The notes: generated by a model from the sequence alone, not told the origin. Shown: positions 43,971 to 53,565, counted from the stretch's first letter. The stretch: 64,000 bases of DNA from Maricaulis sp. (GCF_030149515.1 NZ_JASBRI010000007.1:1-64000); one strand, 5' to 3'. A program made the numbers and translations.

Positions 43971-44707
43971 GCACTTCCTCCTGCCAGCAGGACCAGTCCC
44001 CGGATCACATAAGCCGCGCCGATTGCCGAGACGATCCACTTCGTCCACTGGCGGAATTGCACATCGCTCATTATCGCCAGGAAGCGGGCGCCCAGCGTGG
44101 TGCCCAGAATGGCCAGCGGTGCCGCGATCAGCAGCCAGTGTGCCTGAGGCAGGGTGCCTGCGGCGATGGCCGGCATGACGTAGTAGCCGATCTTGACGAA
44201 ATGGGAGACGACCTGCGTTGCTGCCTTGGTCGCCACGATGCAGCGGCGGTCGCGCTCGGTATCCGCGAAGAAGACGTCGAGCAGCGGGCCGGAAACGCCG
44301 GCGACGGTGTTCAGACCGGTCACGGTGAAACCGCAGGTCACGGCGTGCAGCGGCCTGGCCGCATCGAAATGCACCCGGCGCCTGGGTAGCCAGATGACGG
44401 CGGGCACCAGGCCGAGAATGACGAAGAGCCAGGGTTTGGAAAGCTGGAAGGTGGCGACGGCGAGAATCGCCGCCGCGCTGGCCGAGCCGAACAGATAGAT
44501 GCCCAGGATACGCCAGTCGATCCACCTGATGTGCAGGATCGCGCGCCATCCATTGGACACGCTCTGCACCGCCCCGTGTACAACCATGGCGGCAGAGACC
44601 GGCAGGAGAAGCGCGAGGACGCCCATCAGTATCAGCCCGCCCGCCATGCCGAACACGCCCGAGATGAAGGCGGTGATGAAGGTGGCGGCAAGAAGGATCG
44701 CGAGCAT
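43967..44707 (-). CDS. TauE/SafE (TSUP) family permease
   Basis: A 246-residue membrane protein with about eight hydrophobic helices. The N-terminal ATFITAFISGVFGMAGGLIL and the second-half repeat GFTVTGLNTVAGVSGPLLDV match the internally duplicated TSUP fold. These transporters move sulfite, sulfoacetate or other organosulfur anions; the substrate cannot be read here. It lies upstream of and overlapping the GNAT gene. Confidence 0.87.
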   Translation of the reverse strand: MLAILLAATFITAFISGVFGMAGGLILMGVLALLLPVSAAMVVHGAVQSVSNGWRAILHIRWIDWRILGIYLFGSASAAAILAVATFQLSKPWLFVILGLVPAVIWLPRRRVHFDAARPLHAVTCGFTVTGLNTVAGVSGPLLDVFFADTERDRRCIVATKAATQVVSHFVKIGYYVMPAIAAGTLPQAHWLLIAAPLAILGTTLGARFLAIMSDVQFRQWTKWIVSAIGAAYVIRGLVLLAGGSA

Positions 44708-44763
44708 GCTTGTCTGGCTCCGGATTCACCTGTTTCCTGTCCGGGACAGTACAGGGGAATTTC

Positions 44764-45180
44764 ATGCCCGTTGCGGTAATCTTCAGTGGTTTAGCGGCCG
44801 CCCTCGGTGCGGCGCTGGGGCTTGGCAGCCTGATCTTTCCGGCTTGGGGTTCGCGGGTTGTGCGTTTGCGGGCGGACGCCGACAGGCCGGGAGGATGGGC
44901 GGAATTCCGGGCATCCTATGGCGGCGGACTTCTGCTGCTACACGCCGCCGTGCTGTTGGCCATCGCCATGCGCGAACAGGCCGGCATGGCCAGTGTGATC
45001 GCCACAGGATTCGCGGCCGGAGCGGCCTGGCTGGGCATGGCCATCGGCCGTTCGGTCTCGATGCTGCTGGACCATCGCCGGCACCAGACTCGGACCGGCT
45101 ATAATCTGCTATCTGTGGGCTTCGAACTGGTCGTGGGGCTGGCGCTGATGGCACCCTGGCTGGGCCATATCGGCGGTTAG
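44764..45180 (+). CDS. DUF4345-like four-helix membrane protein
   Basis: A 138-residue protein with four predicted hydrophobic helices. The segment ADRPGGWAEFRASYGGGLLL between helices 1 and 2 has the E.R..YGG pattern of DUF4345-like proteins. The MPVAVIFSG start follows AGGGGA and is preferred over an upstream in-frame ATG 18 codons away. Function unknown. It overlaps the convergent kinase gene by sharing TTAG as both stop codons. Confidence 0.7.
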   Translation: MPVAVIFSGLAAALGAALGLGSLIFPAWGSRVVRLRADADRPGGWAEFRASYGGGLLLLHAAVLLAIAMREQAGMASVIATGFAAGAAWLGMAIGRSVSMLLDHRRHQTRTGYNLLSVGFELVVGLALMAPWLGHIGG

Positions 45181-46241
45181 GCTCCAGCCTTCTGCGCAAA
45201 GCCCCAGGCTGCCTGGGCGAGCGGCTCCACGGCCTTGCCCATCTCCCTGGCCCGTTCGTTCGAGGCATTGCCCTGAAGCGAGCGGGCATAGACGCCCTGG
45301 ATGATCGAACTCAGCCGGAAGATGTTGTAGGCGAAGTAGAAATCCAGTTCGGGAATGCCGTCCCGCCCGGTGCGCCGGCAATAGGCTTCGGTGTATTCCC
45401 CGATCGTGGGAATCCCCATTGCGGCAATGTCGATACCCAGAAAGCCGTTGCGCACCTCCGGCGGCATGACCCAGCCCATCAGCTGATAGGTGAAATCGGC
45501 CAGGGGGTCGCCCAGGGTCGAAAGTTCCCAGTCGAGAACCGCAATGACGCGGGGCTCGGTGGGATGGAAGATCATGTTGTCCAGCCGGTAGTCGCCGTGC
45601 ACCACACTGGTGCGTTCCTGCTCCGGCGCGGCCCGGGGCAGCCAGTCGATCAGCCGGTCCATCGCTTCGACGGTCGAGGTTTCCGCAGCACGATACTGTT
45701 TCGACCAGCGTCCGATCTGGCGCTGGAAGTAATTTCCCGGCTTGCCGTATTCGCCCAGGCCCGCGGCTTCGTGGTCGATCCCGTGCAGCTGCGCCAGCGT
45801 GGCGTTGGCGGCATCGTAGATGGCTCCGCGGTCGGTCTTGTCCAGATCGGGCAGGAGCGGATCCCAGAAGATGCGGCCGGTGACGAAATCCATGACATAG
45901 AACTCCGTGCCGATCACGTCGCGGTCCATGCATAGCCCGTGCATCTTGGGCGCCGGGAAGCCGGCGGCCCCCAGCTTGCTCATGACCTCGAATTCACGGT
46001 CGACGGCATGGGCGGAGGGCAGCAGCTTGCCGGGAGGCTTGCGGCGCAGCACATAGGCGTGTCCGGGCGTGTCCAGCTTGTAGGTCGGGTTGGACTGGCC
46101 GCCCTTGAACTGGGAAACGGTCAGCGGACCCTCGAAGCCGTCCACATGTTCGGCCATCCAGGCCGTCAGCGCGCCTTCGTCGAAGGCCAGGGCATCGGTG
46201 ACCCGCTTGGTGCCGGAGAATTGGTCGTCAATCTCGCTCAT
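45177..46241 (-). CDS. APH-family phosphotransferase (ACAD10/11-type)
   Basis: A 354-residue kinase-fold protein. GGQSNPTYKLDTPGHAYVLRRKPPG in the N-lobe, VHGDYRLDNMIFHP (catalytic loop HGD..LDN) and AVLDWELSTLGDPLADF (DWE metal site) match the aminoglycoside-phosphotransferase-like family that often accompanies acyl-CoA dehydrogenases. Human ACAD10/11 carry the same domain and phosphorylate 4-hydroxyacyl-CoAs, a plausible role here. No acyl-CoA dehydrogenase gene is adjacent. Its start overlaps the amidohydrolase stop (ATGA). Confidence 0.87.
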   Translation of the reverse strand: MSEIDDQFSGTKRVTDALAFDEGALTAWMAEHVDGFEGPLTVSQFKGGQSNPTYKLDTPGHAYVLRRKPPGKLLPSAHAVDREFEVMSKLGAAGFPAPKMHGLCMDRDVIGTEFYVMDFVTGRIFWDPLLPDLDKTDRGAIYDAANATLAQLHGIDHEAAGLGEYGKPGNYFQRQIGRWSKQYRAAETSTVEAMDRLIDWLPRAAPEQERTSVVHGDYRLDNMIFHPTEPRVIAVLDWELSTLGDPLADFTYQLMGWVMPPEVRNGFLGIDIAAMGIPTIGEYTEAYCRRTGRDGIPELDFYFAYNIFRLSSIIQGVYARSLQGNASNERAREMGKAVEPLAQAAWGFAQKAGA

Positions 46242-47533
46242 TCGCTCAGATAGACCTCGCCGCCCTTCATGACGAAATCGATATCGCGCAGTTCGGAAAT
46301 GCTCTCCAGCGGATTGCCGTCCACGGCGACGATATCGGCGAACTTGCCGGCCTCGATCGTGCCGATATCGGCTTCCATCTGCACATGGTGCGAGGCGTTG
46401 ATGGTCGCGGTGACGATCGCTTCCATGGGCGTCATGCCCGCTTCGACATAGAGTTCGAATTCGCGGGCATTGTCGCCATGCCGGGAGACGCCGCTGTCGG
46501 TGCCGAAGGCGATGGTGACCCCGCCTTCATGGGCGCGGCGGGCCATGTCCAGCATCAGCGGCCCGACGGCACGCGACTTGGCGCGCTGGTTGTCGGTCAT
46601 GAAATCGGCTGTCTCGGCCAGTTCGGCGACCGTCACCCCGGCCAGCACGGTGGGCACGAGATAGGCATTGTTGCGCCGCATGAGCCGGATCGACTCGCGG
46701 TCGAGATAGGTGCCGTGCTCGATGGAATCGCCACCCGCTTCCAGGAATGCATTGATGCCGGTCGCCCCGTGGGCGTGCGCCGTCACGCGGCGGCCCATCA
46801 TGTGTGCCGCTTCGACGATGGAGGCCAACTCGTCGTCGAAGAACTGCCGTTCGACACCGGCTGCGGTGTCGGACAGAACGCCGCCCGTGGCGGTGATCTT
46901 GATCACGTCGGCCCCGCCGCGAACCAGGGAGCGTACGGCCTCGCGGCATGCTGCCGGACCGTCGCACGAGGTTTCGCTGGAGAACATGTGCAGCACATCG
47001 AGATTGAAGCCGTTCACGTCGCCATGCCCGCCGGTGGGCGTGACGGACGATCCCGCGATGCGCAGGCGCGGTCCGGGAATGTCGCCGTCATTGATCGCGT
47101 CGCGTAGTGCCAGGCTGGCTTCGAAATTGCCGCCAACATCCTGCACGGTCGTGAAGCCGGCAAGTAGTGTTGTGCGCGCGTTTACCGCGCCGTCGAAGGC
47201 GAGATCGGAGGCGGAATGGGTAAAGGCATTGAAACGCCGGCCCGGGCCGAGTTCGGACTGCAGATGGACATGGCTGTCGATGAAGCCGGGCATGACATAG
47301 CCGTCGCTTAGATCGACGATTTCGGCGCCTTCAGGGCTGACGAAACCGGCTTCGATTGCCTCGATGCGTTCGCCCCGGATAAGGATGGACTGGTCTGCCA
47401 GAGGGTCTTCACCCGGTACGGCCAGGAGCCAGCCGGCATGAATTACCGTGAGCGGCGCCTCTTCGGCGTCCTGCGCGATGGCGAAGCCGGCAGTGGCGCT
47501 GAGGGCCAGCGCGGCGAGGGCGGATTTCAGCAT
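46238..47533 (-). CDS. secreted amidohydrolase-family metallohydrolase
   Basis: A 431-residue enzyme with a signal peptide (MLKSALAALALSATAGFAIA). The metal-binding residues of an amidohydrolase TIM barrel are visible: FIDSHVHLQ (HxH), the Lys in GADVIKITATGG, AHAHGATG, SIEHGTYLD and FGTDSG. The beta-sandwich ends with EAGKFADIVAVDGNPLE. Closest in style to the Xaa-Pro dipeptidase/prolidase-like group (imidazolonepropionase-related). GGGGAGA precedes the ATG. Compare the barrel-less relative at 42922-43395. Confidence 0.9.
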   Translation of the reverse strand: MLKSALAALALSATAGFAIAQDAEEAPLTVIHAGWLLAVPGEDPLADQSILIRGERIEAIEAGFVSPEGAEIVDLSDGYVMPGFIDSHVHLQSELGPGRRFNAFTHSASDLAFDGAVNARTTLLAGFTTVQDVGGNFEASLALRDAINDGDIPGPRLRIAGSSVTPTGGHGDVNGFNLDVLHMFSSETSCDGPAACREAVRSLVRGGADVIKITATGGVLSDTAAGVERQFFDDELASIVEAAHMMGRRVTAHAHGATGINAFLEAGGDSIEHGTYLDRESIRLMRRNNAYLVPTVLAGVTVAELAETADFMTDNQRAKSRAVGPLMLDMARRAHEGGVTIAFGTDSGVSRHGDNAREFELYVEAGMTPMEAIVTATINASHHVQMEADIGTIEAGKFADIVAVDGNPLESISELRDIDFVMKGGEVYLSE

Positions 47534-47611
47534 GATCGTCTCCCCACGAATTGTGCTGCGCAGAGGATGGAGATGCATACCGGGAAGTCAAATGACGTAT
47601 GCGGCGATGGC

Positions 47612-48889
47612 CTAATGCCGCTTGAGCGCCCGCCATGCGATGTCCCGGCGGCAGAAGCCGTCGGGCCAGTCGATCTGGTCGATGGCGGCATAGGCCCGGT
47701 CGACGGCGTAGTGAAGGCTTTCGCCCGATGCCGTGACATTGAGTACGCGTCCGCCGGCCGCGATACGCTCACCGTCAGCGTTGCGCGCCGTGCCGGCCTC
47801 GAAAACATGCACGCCTTCCATGCGGTTGGCTTCCGCAACGCCCCTGATGACCGAGCCCTTCTCGTATGACTCCGGATAGCCCCTGGTTGCCATTACGACG
47901 GTGATCGCCGGCTCGGGCGACCAGTCGATCGGCGCCATCTCGGCAAGGCCGCCGGTAGCAGCCGCATTGAGATAGGGCAGGAAGTCGTTCGCGATCCGCA
48001 TTACCAGGACCTGGCATTCCGGATCGCCGAACCGGATATTGAATTCGACCACTTTGGGGCCCTCGGAGGTAACCATCAGGCCGGCGAACAACACGCCCCG
48101 GAAGGGATGGCCTTCGGCGGCTAGCCCGTTTGCCACTGGTTCGATAATGGTCTTCATGGCCGTATCGATCAGCGCTTGCGTTGCAACCGGGGCCGGAGAA
48201 TAGGCGCCCATGCCGCCGGTATTGGGACCGGTATCGCCTTCGCCTACCCGCTTGTGATCCTGCGCCGCGCCGCAAAAGAGCACGTGCTCGCCGTCGCACA
48301 GGGCGAAAACGGAGACTTCCTCGCCGGCCATGAACTCCTCGATGACGAGCGTCTTGGACGCATCGCCGAACTTGCCCGACAGGAAGGCATCGATCTCGGC
48401 TTCGGCGTCCGCGCGGTCCTCGACGATGACGACACCCTTGCCCGCGGCCAGCCCGTCGGCCTTGAGCACATAGGGCGGCTCGAACTGGTCGAGAAATGCC
48501 TTCGCTTCGGCCGCGTCGGAGAACGTGCCGTAGCGGGCGCTCGGCACATTGTGGCGGGCATAGAAATCCTTGGCGAATGCCTTCGAGGTTTCCAGGCGTG
48601 CGGCCAGCCTGGACGGGCCGAAGGTGGCAATGCCGGCCTGATGTAGCCGGTCGGCCAGACCGTCGCACAGCGGATTCTCGGGGCCGACCACAACCAGATC
48701 GACCGATTCGGCCTTTGCGAGCTCGACCAGCCCGTCCAGATCGGACACGGCCACATCGTGACAGGTCGCGTGTTCGGCCATCGCCGCACTGCCCGGCGCC
48801 GCATGCAGCGCGGTCAGCAGCGGGCTCTGCGCGATCTTCCACACCAGCGCGTGTTCGCGCCCGCCCGATCCGACAACGAGAACCTTCAT
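47612..48889 (-). CDS. purD: phosphoribosylamine-glycine ligase
   Basis: PurD joins glycine to phosphoribosylamine in purine synthesis. The 425-residue ATP-grasp enzyme begins MKVLVVGSGGREHALVWKI and carries VVVGPENPLCDGLAD, KADGLAAGKGVVIV, AAQDHKRVGEGDTGPNTGGM and the metal-binding VVEFNIRFGDPECQVL. Length and motifs are standard. The gene is divergent from xseA with a 104-base gap and is not in a larger pur operon here. Confidence 0.97.
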   Translation of the reverse strand: MKVLVVGSGGREHALVWKIAQSPLLTALHAAPGSAAMAEHATCHDVAVSDLDGLVELAKAESVDLVVVGPENPLCDGLADRLHQAGIATFGPSRLAARLETSKAFAKDFYARHNVPSARYGTFSDAAEAKAFLDQFEPPYVLKADGLAAGKGVVIVEDRADAEAEIDAFLSGKFGDASKTLVIEEFMAGEEVSVFALCDGEHVLFCGAAQDHKRVGEGDTGPNTGGMGAYSPAPVATQALIDTAMKTIIEPVANGLAAEGHPFRGVLFAGLMVTSEGPKVVEFNIRFGDPECQVLVMRIANDFLPYLNAAATGGLAEMAPIDWSPEPAITVVMATRGYPESYEKGSVIRGVAEANRMEGVHVFEAGTARNADGERIAAGGRVLNVTASGESLHYAVDRAYAAIDQIDWPDGFCRRDIAWRALKRH

Positions 48890-48993
48890 GTCACCCTCTT
48901 GCAGCCTTTCGGCCCTGCCTAGCCCAAACCCGCTTCGTTCGCGAGTCCGTGGGGCCGTTGCGGTGCGGCCGGATCCATCCTACCAGAGAAGTC

Positions 48994-50445
48994 ATGAGTC
49001 AGCCCTCCGGAAACCTTCACGAATTCTCCGTTTCCGAACTCGCCGGTTCGCTCAAGCGCACCATCGAGGATGCTTTCGGCCATGTCCGTGTGCGTGGCGA
49101 GCTGGGTCGCGTGGTCGTGGCCAAGTCGGGTCACGTCTATTTCGACATCAAGGACGACAAGGCTGTCATTGCGTCCATCGCCTGGAAGGGCACGGCGGCG
49201 CGGTTCCGCTTCAAACCGGAAGAAGGCCTGGAAGTCGTTATCGAAGGGCGTCTGTCGACCTATCCGGGCCGCTCGCAATACCAGCTGATTGTCGACACGA
49301 TGGAACCCGCCGGGGCCGGGGCGTTGATGGCGTTGCTGGAAGAGCGCAAGAAGATGCTCGCCGCGGAGGGCTTGTTCGACCCCGAGCGCAAGAAGCCCAT
49401 CCCCTTCCTGCCGCGCACGATCGGTGTGGTGACCTCACCGACCGGGGCCGTGATCCGCGATATCCTGCACCGGCTGCAGGACCGTTTCCCGCGCCATGTC
49501 ATTCTCTGGCCGGTCCTGGTGCAGGGCGAAAAGGCGGCCGAGCAGATCGCCACCGCGATACGCGGCTTCAACGCCTTTACCGCCAGCGGACCGGTGGTGC
49601 GTCCCGATGTCCTGATCGTGGCGCGCGGCGGCGGTTCGATCGAGGACTTGTGGAGTTTCAACGAGGAAATCGTTGTGCGTGCTGTCGCGGAGAGTGACAT
49701 TCCTGTCATCTCCGCCGTTGGCCACGAGACGGATACAACGCTGATCGATTTTGCCGCCGACCGCCGCGCACCCACCCCGACGGGCGCCGCGGAAATGGCG
49801 GTGCCGGTTCGCGCCGAACTGAAGGGCGATGTCGACGCGTTGGCAGCGCGCCTGGTCTCCGGCCTGTCGCGCCATATCGACCGGCGCCGGTCGGAATTGC
49901 GCGGGGCCGCGCGGGCCCTGCCGCGCCCGGCGTCGTTGCTTGAGCTCAAGCGTCAGCGATTCGACATGATCGCGGACAAGCTCGATCCCGCGCTGCTCAA
50001 CAATGCGGCCGAGAAGCGTTCGAAACTCCTGGTTCTCCAGGCCGGGCTCAAGCCGGCTGCCCTGAGCCGGGATATTCGTCAGCGCGGCGAGCGCGTGGCC
50101 GGGCTGCGCGAGCGGCTTACGCCGGCGATCCGGCGTGTGTTGCGCCAGGAAAGACGCGGGTTCGAAAACTGGGTCGCGCGGCTGAAATCGGTCAGCCATG
50201 AATCCGTGCTCAGCCGGGGATTTGTCCTGGTCCGCGACGAGGCCGGCATGGTGGTGCGTTCGGGCAAGGCACTGGATAGCGGGTCCAGGGTCGAGCTGGA
50301 GTTTGCCGATACGCGGCGATCGGCGATTGTGGACGGCGAAAAGGGACCACTGTCATCCCCGCCGGCGGCGAAACCGGGCTCGGCCAAGCCCAAGGCAAAG
50401 CCGCCCACCCGGCCGCGTCCGGAAGGCCAGGGCACCCTGTTTTGA
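48994..50445 (+). CDS. xseA: exodeoxyribonuclease VII large subunit
   Basis: XseA with XseB forms the single-strand exonuclease VII. The 483-residue protein starts with an OB domain (EFSVSELAGSLKRTIEDAFG, VRVRGELGRV, GHVYFDIKDDKAVI) followed by the catalytic domain (IGVVTSPTGAVIRDILHRL, IVARGGGSIEDLWSFNEE, ISAVGHETDTTLIDFAADRRAPTPTGAAE) and coiled-coil regions. The frame is open far upstream, but MSQPSGNLHEFS is the natural start. A Pro/Lys-rich tail ends the protein. xseB is not in the window. Confidence 0.96.
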   Translation: MSQPSGNLHEFSVSELAGSLKRTIEDAFGHVRVRGELGRVVVAKSGHVYFDIKDDKAVIASIAWKGTAARFRFKPEEGLEVVIEGRLSTYPGRSQYQLIVDTMEPAGAGALMALLEERKKMLAAEGLFDPERKKPIPFLPRTIGVVTSPTGAVIRDILHRLQDRFPRHVILWPVLVQGEKAAEQIATAIRGFNAFTASGPVVRPDVLIVARGGGSIEDLWSFNEEIVVRAVAESDIPVISAVGHETDTTLIDFAADRRAPTPTGAAEMAVPVRAELKGDVDALAARLVSGLSRHIDRRRSELRGAARALPRPASLLELKRQRFDMIADKLDPALLNNAAEKRSKLLVLQAGLKPAALSRDIRQRGERVAGLRERLTPAIRRVLRQERRGFENWVARLKSVSHESVLSRGFVLVRDEAGMVVRSGKALDSGSRVELEFADTRRSAIVDGEKGPLSSPPAAKPGSAKPKAKPPTRPRPEGQGTLF

Positions 50446-50492
50446 TCACCGTGCTACTCCCCCTTTTGCGGCGAGCATGCTAGAGCGGCCTC

Positions 50493-50723
50493 ATGAGTGA
50501 TTTCACCTTTGACAAAGAATTCCAGGGCGAAGCCATCCTCGAGTATGGCGACAGCGATTTCATCATCCTCGAGGCCGGGGCCTATGTGCGCTGTGCCGTG
50601 ACGGGTGAGAAGATTGCACTGGAACAGTTGCGCTACTGGAATGTCGACGAGCAGGAAGCCTATCGTGACGCATTGGTCGCCAAGCAGCGCTGGCTGGAGC
50701 TGCACGGGGAGCCCGGTCAATGA
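50493..50723 (+). CDS. DUF2093 protein
   Basis: A 76-residue protein with the conserved DUF2093 core: EAILEYGDSDFIILEAGAYV, RCAVTGEKIALEQLRYW and DEQEAYRDA. The Cys and the RYW..D.QEAY pattern are typical. Function unknown, but the xseA-DUF2093 order is common in alphaproteobacteria. Its stop overlaps the start of the M23 peptidase gene (ATGA). Confidence 0.88.
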   Translation: MSDFTFDKEFQGEAILEYGDSDFIILEAGAYVRCAVTGEKIALEQLRYWNVDEQEAYRDALVAKQRWLELHGEPGQ

Positions 50724-51613
50724 TTGCCCTGCTTCTGACTATCGCTCTGCAATCCGCCGGCGGGTCTGCCGACCCGATTGGCGAACTGATCGCGCAGAAC
50801 CGCGGCGACAATGTGCGGGTCGGTGCGGCGCCGCAGGACCGGTGTCGTGGCCAATGGCGCGAAGGCAGCCTGCTGGTCTGTCGTTTCCAGCCGGGAACGC
50901 GCGTGACGCTGGGCGAGGTCTCCGCTAGGGCCGATGCCGGCGGCTTCGTCACGCTGGGCATTCCGCGTCAGGCGCCCGAGAGCCTGGCCCTGCGGATCGA
51001 TTACAGCGATGCCGGCGACGGCACCGGCCAGATCGTCGAAACGGTTTCCATCGCCCAGCGCGAATACGATCTCCAGCATGTCGATGGTGTGCCGCAGGCG
51101 ACCGTGACGCCCGACCCCTCCACCCTGCCGCGGCGCCAGCGCGAATACGCGCAAAAACAGGACGCCTTCAATTCGGTCTGGGACGGGCAGGGTTTCCTTG
51201 ACGGTTTCATCGCACCGGCCGAGGGCATCACGACCGGCGTCTACGGTTCGGCGCGGGTCTATAACAACGGCCATGAAGGTAATCCCCATTGGGGTCTGGA
51301 CTGGGCCAACCAGGAAGGTACGCCGATCTATGCGCCCGCGGGCGGCCTGGTGACGCTGGCCGAGCCGGACATGTATTACGAAGGCGGACTGATCTTCATT
51401 GATCACGGTCAGGGCCTGGTCTCGGCCTTCCTTCACCTGTCCGGTGTGTCGGTGGAAGACGGCGATATCGTCGAACAGGGCCAGCTGATCGGCCAGATGG
51501 GCGCCGGCGGCCGGGCGACGGGTTCGCATCTGGACTGGCGTGTGAAGCTGCGGAACGGGTTCTACGTCGATCCGCAATCCCTCTTGGATCTGGACCTGAA
51601 CGGTCTGGAATAG
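50720..51613 (+). CDS. M23-family (LytM-type) metallopeptidase, variant zinc site
   Basis: A 297-residue protein with a short N-terminal hydrophobic segment (MIALLLTIALQSAGGSA) and a C-terminal LytM domain. The first zinc motif is H190-x3-D194 (HWGLDW) and a downstream His is H239 (FLHLSG). The usual HxH is H270-L-D272, so Asp replaces the last ligand His. Residues 45-110 form a beta-rich N-domain (RVTLGEVSARADAGGFVTLG). Predicted periplasmic role in peptidoglycan cleavage or as an activator of amidases; the changed ligand leaves activity open. Confidence 0.87.
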   Translation: MIALLLTIALQSAGGSADPIGELIAQNRGDNVRVGAAPQDRCRGQWREGSLLVCRFQPGTRVTLGEVSARADAGGFVTLGIPRQAPESLALRIDYSDAGDGTGQIVETVSIAQREYDLQHVDGVPQATVTPDPSTLPRRQREYAQKQDAFNSVWDGQGFLDGFIAPAEGITTGVYGSARVYNNGHEGNPHWGLDWANQEGTPIYAPAGGLVTLAEPDMYYEGGLIFIDHGQGLVSAFLHLSGVSVEDGDIVEQGQLIGQMGAGGRATGSHLDWRVKLRNGFYVDPQSLLDLDLNGLE

Positions 51614-51615
51614 CC

Positions 51616-52545
51616 CTAGCCGGTCGCCACCCGATAGACGTCCTTGGCCCAGCGCCGGTGCACCCAGAACCATTGTTCCGGTGCCTTGCGAATCTCGCCT
51701 TCCACCCACTGGTTGATCTTCGCCACGGTATCCACGATGGCGGCGGATCTGTCCGGATTGTCTGAAATCTCGATGGGTTCGTGGGCCTCGACGCGAAAGC
51801 GCGCGCCGCCAATGCGCCGCACCGACAGGGGCTGCAGCGGGCAGCCATGGCGCATGGCCAGGCGAGTAGGGCCCGGAGCTGTCATGGCGGGATGCCCGAA
51901 GAAGGGCGCTTCCACCCCGTCATTCATCTTCTGATCGTTCATCAGGGCGATCGACTCGCCCTGCTTCAGCGCCTGCATCAGCAGTTTCGCGCCTTCGCCG
52001 CCCTTGGCTGTCAGCGTTTTCACGCCATAACCCACACGCATGTCGGAAATGCGCTGGTCGATCAGGGCGTTGTTCGCCGGGCGGTAGGTGATGTGGCAGG
52101 GCAGGCCCGTCTGGCTGATCGCGGCTGCGGCGATTTCCCAGTTGGACTGGTGCATGGAAATGATGACCAGGGGCTGGCCCCTGTCGCGGGCGGCTTCCAG
52201 GCGTTCCCGGCCGATGAATTCCACACGTTCGTCGAACTCGGGGCCCGCGAAGACGCCGAGATGCGGCATCTCGCCGGCCAGGCGGCCGAAGCTTTCCCAC
52301 ATGACGCCCAGGAGGCGGTCGATCTCGGGCTTCTCCGCTTCGGGAAAGCAGCGCTGCATATTGATGCGCGCAATGCGCTGGGTCGGGGTCAGCGGGCCGA
52401 TCAGACGCATCAGCTCGCCGGCCGCGTCTGAGGCCTTGTCGATCCCCTTGGCGCGATACCAGGCCGCATAGGCGTCCCAGGCGACGGCCTCGAACCGCCA
52501 GCCAATCCGGGTCAGAAGGGAGGCTCTGCGCTGGGCTTCGATCAT
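51616..52545 (-). CDS. lysophospholipid acyltransferase, LpxL/HtrB-like
   Basis: A 309-residue acyltransferase of the lipid A late-acylation family. The catalytic HX4E is HQSNWE in ISMHQSNWEIAAAAIS, followed by MNDQKMNDGVEAPFFGHPAM and MRHGCPLQPLSVRRIGGARF. It closes a minus-strand cluster of DUF374 acyltransferase, waaA and lpxK (9 bases after lpxK), which places it in secondary acylation of Kdo2-lipid A. LpxL versus LpxM cannot be told from sequence by eye. Confidence 0.88.
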   Translation of the reverse strand: MIEAQRRASLLTRIGWRFEAVAWDAYAAWYRAKGIDKASDAAGELMRLIGPLTPTQRIARINMQRCFPEAEKPEIDRLLGVMWESFGRLAGEMPHLGVFAGPEFDERVEFIGRERLEAARDRGQPLVIISMHQSNWEIAAAAISQTGLPCHITYRPANNALIDQRISDMRVGYGVKTLTAKGGEGAKLLMQALKQGESIALMNDQKMNDGVEAPFFGHPAMTAPGPTRLAMRHGCPLQPLSVRRIGGARFRVEAHEPIEISDNPDRSAAIVDTVAKINQWVEGEIRKAPEQWFWVHRRWAKDVYRVATG

Positions 52546-52554
52546 GACGGGGAT

Positions 52555-53565
52555 TTAGCGACCATGGTTCGCGGCGTCCATCACATCGCGCAACAGACCG
52601 TCCAGAGCCGCCGGGTTGGCAAAGCGCGCCTCGACCGGCCAGGCGGCAATGCGGGTGCGGGACTGTACATCCAGGCGGACCCAGTCCTTCTCGGTCGTGA
52701 TCAGGGATGCATTGTGCGCGGCGGCCAGGTCGTCCAGTCGCGCAAGGTCCTTCGCTGTGTAGGAGTGATGATCGGGAAAGTTCGCAATTTCAGCGAGTTG
52801 TCCGCCGGCGGCGGCGAGAGCGTCGAAGAATTTCTGCGGCCGCCCGATCCCGGCAAAGGCCACCAGCGGTCCATCCGGCGGCGGTGCGGCGGGTTCCAGC
52901 CAGGCGTGGAAAACAGGAATTTCCAGCTCGGCAAGGCCGAGGCCGCGATAGTCCGGAACAGTGTCCCTGCCGGGCATCATGACCACAACCGCATCGGCGC
53001 GTGCCAGGCCGGATTTGACCGGCTCGCGCAGCGGGCCGGCCGGGAAGATGGTGCCGGGCCCCCAGCCGGCGGCCCCGTCTACAACGATGATCGAGCAATG
53101 CTTTTTCAACGTCGGGTTCTGATGGCCGTCATCCATCACGATGACATTTGCGCCGGAGCCGGCGATGGCCCTGGCCCCGGCGGGGCGGTCACGGCTGATC
53201 CAGGCGGGGGCAGCACGGGCCAGGAGGAGGGGTTCGTCGCCGATCTCGCGCGCGGCGTGCGCTTCAGGATCGGCCCGCAATGGTCCCGAAACAGTGCCGC
53301 CATACCCGCGCGACAGGGCTGCCGGGCGGTATCCCATGGCCTTAAGACGCGACAACAATGCGCATGAAACAGGTGTCTTGCCGGTCCCGCCCACGGTCAG
53401 ATTGCCGACGCAGATTACCGGGATCCCGACATTGGCCGGGGCGGTCTTGCGGATGCGCCGTGCCACAGCCCAGGCATAGAGCGTGCCGAGCGGAGACAAC
53501 AGGGCACGGGCAAGGGCGCCGGACCCACGCCCGCCATCGGTGCGCCAGAAGGCCGGCTCTCTCAT
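52555..53565 (-). CDS. lpxK: tetraacyldisaccharide 4'-kinase
   Basis: LpxK adds the 4'-phosphate to the lipid A disaccharide. The 336-residue protein has the N-terminal membrane-associated helix (ARALLSPLGTLYAWAVARRI), the P-loop NLTVGGTGKTPVS, LSRGYGGTVSGPL and the DDGHQN motif of the active site (NVIVMDDGHQNPTL). The true start follows GGGAGG and overlaps the waaA stop as ATGA; the very long open frame further upstream is the out-of-frame shadow of waaA. Confidence 0.95.
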   Translation of the reverse strand: MREPAFWRTDGGRGSGALARALLSPLGTLYAWAVARRIRKTAPANVGIPVICVGNLTVGGTGKTPVSCALLSRLKAMGYRPAALSRGYGGTVSGPLRADPEAHAAREIGDEPLLLARAAPAWISRDRPAGARAIAGSGANVIVMDDGHQNPTLKKHCSIIVVDGAAGWGPGTIFPAGPLREPVKSGLARADAVVVMMPGRDTVPDYRGLGLAELEIPVFHAWLEPAAPPPDGPLVAFAGIGRPQKFFDALAAAGGQLAEIANFPDHHSYTAKDLARLDDLAAAHNASLITTEKDWVRLDVQSRTRIAAWPVEARFANPAALDGLLRDVMDAANHGR

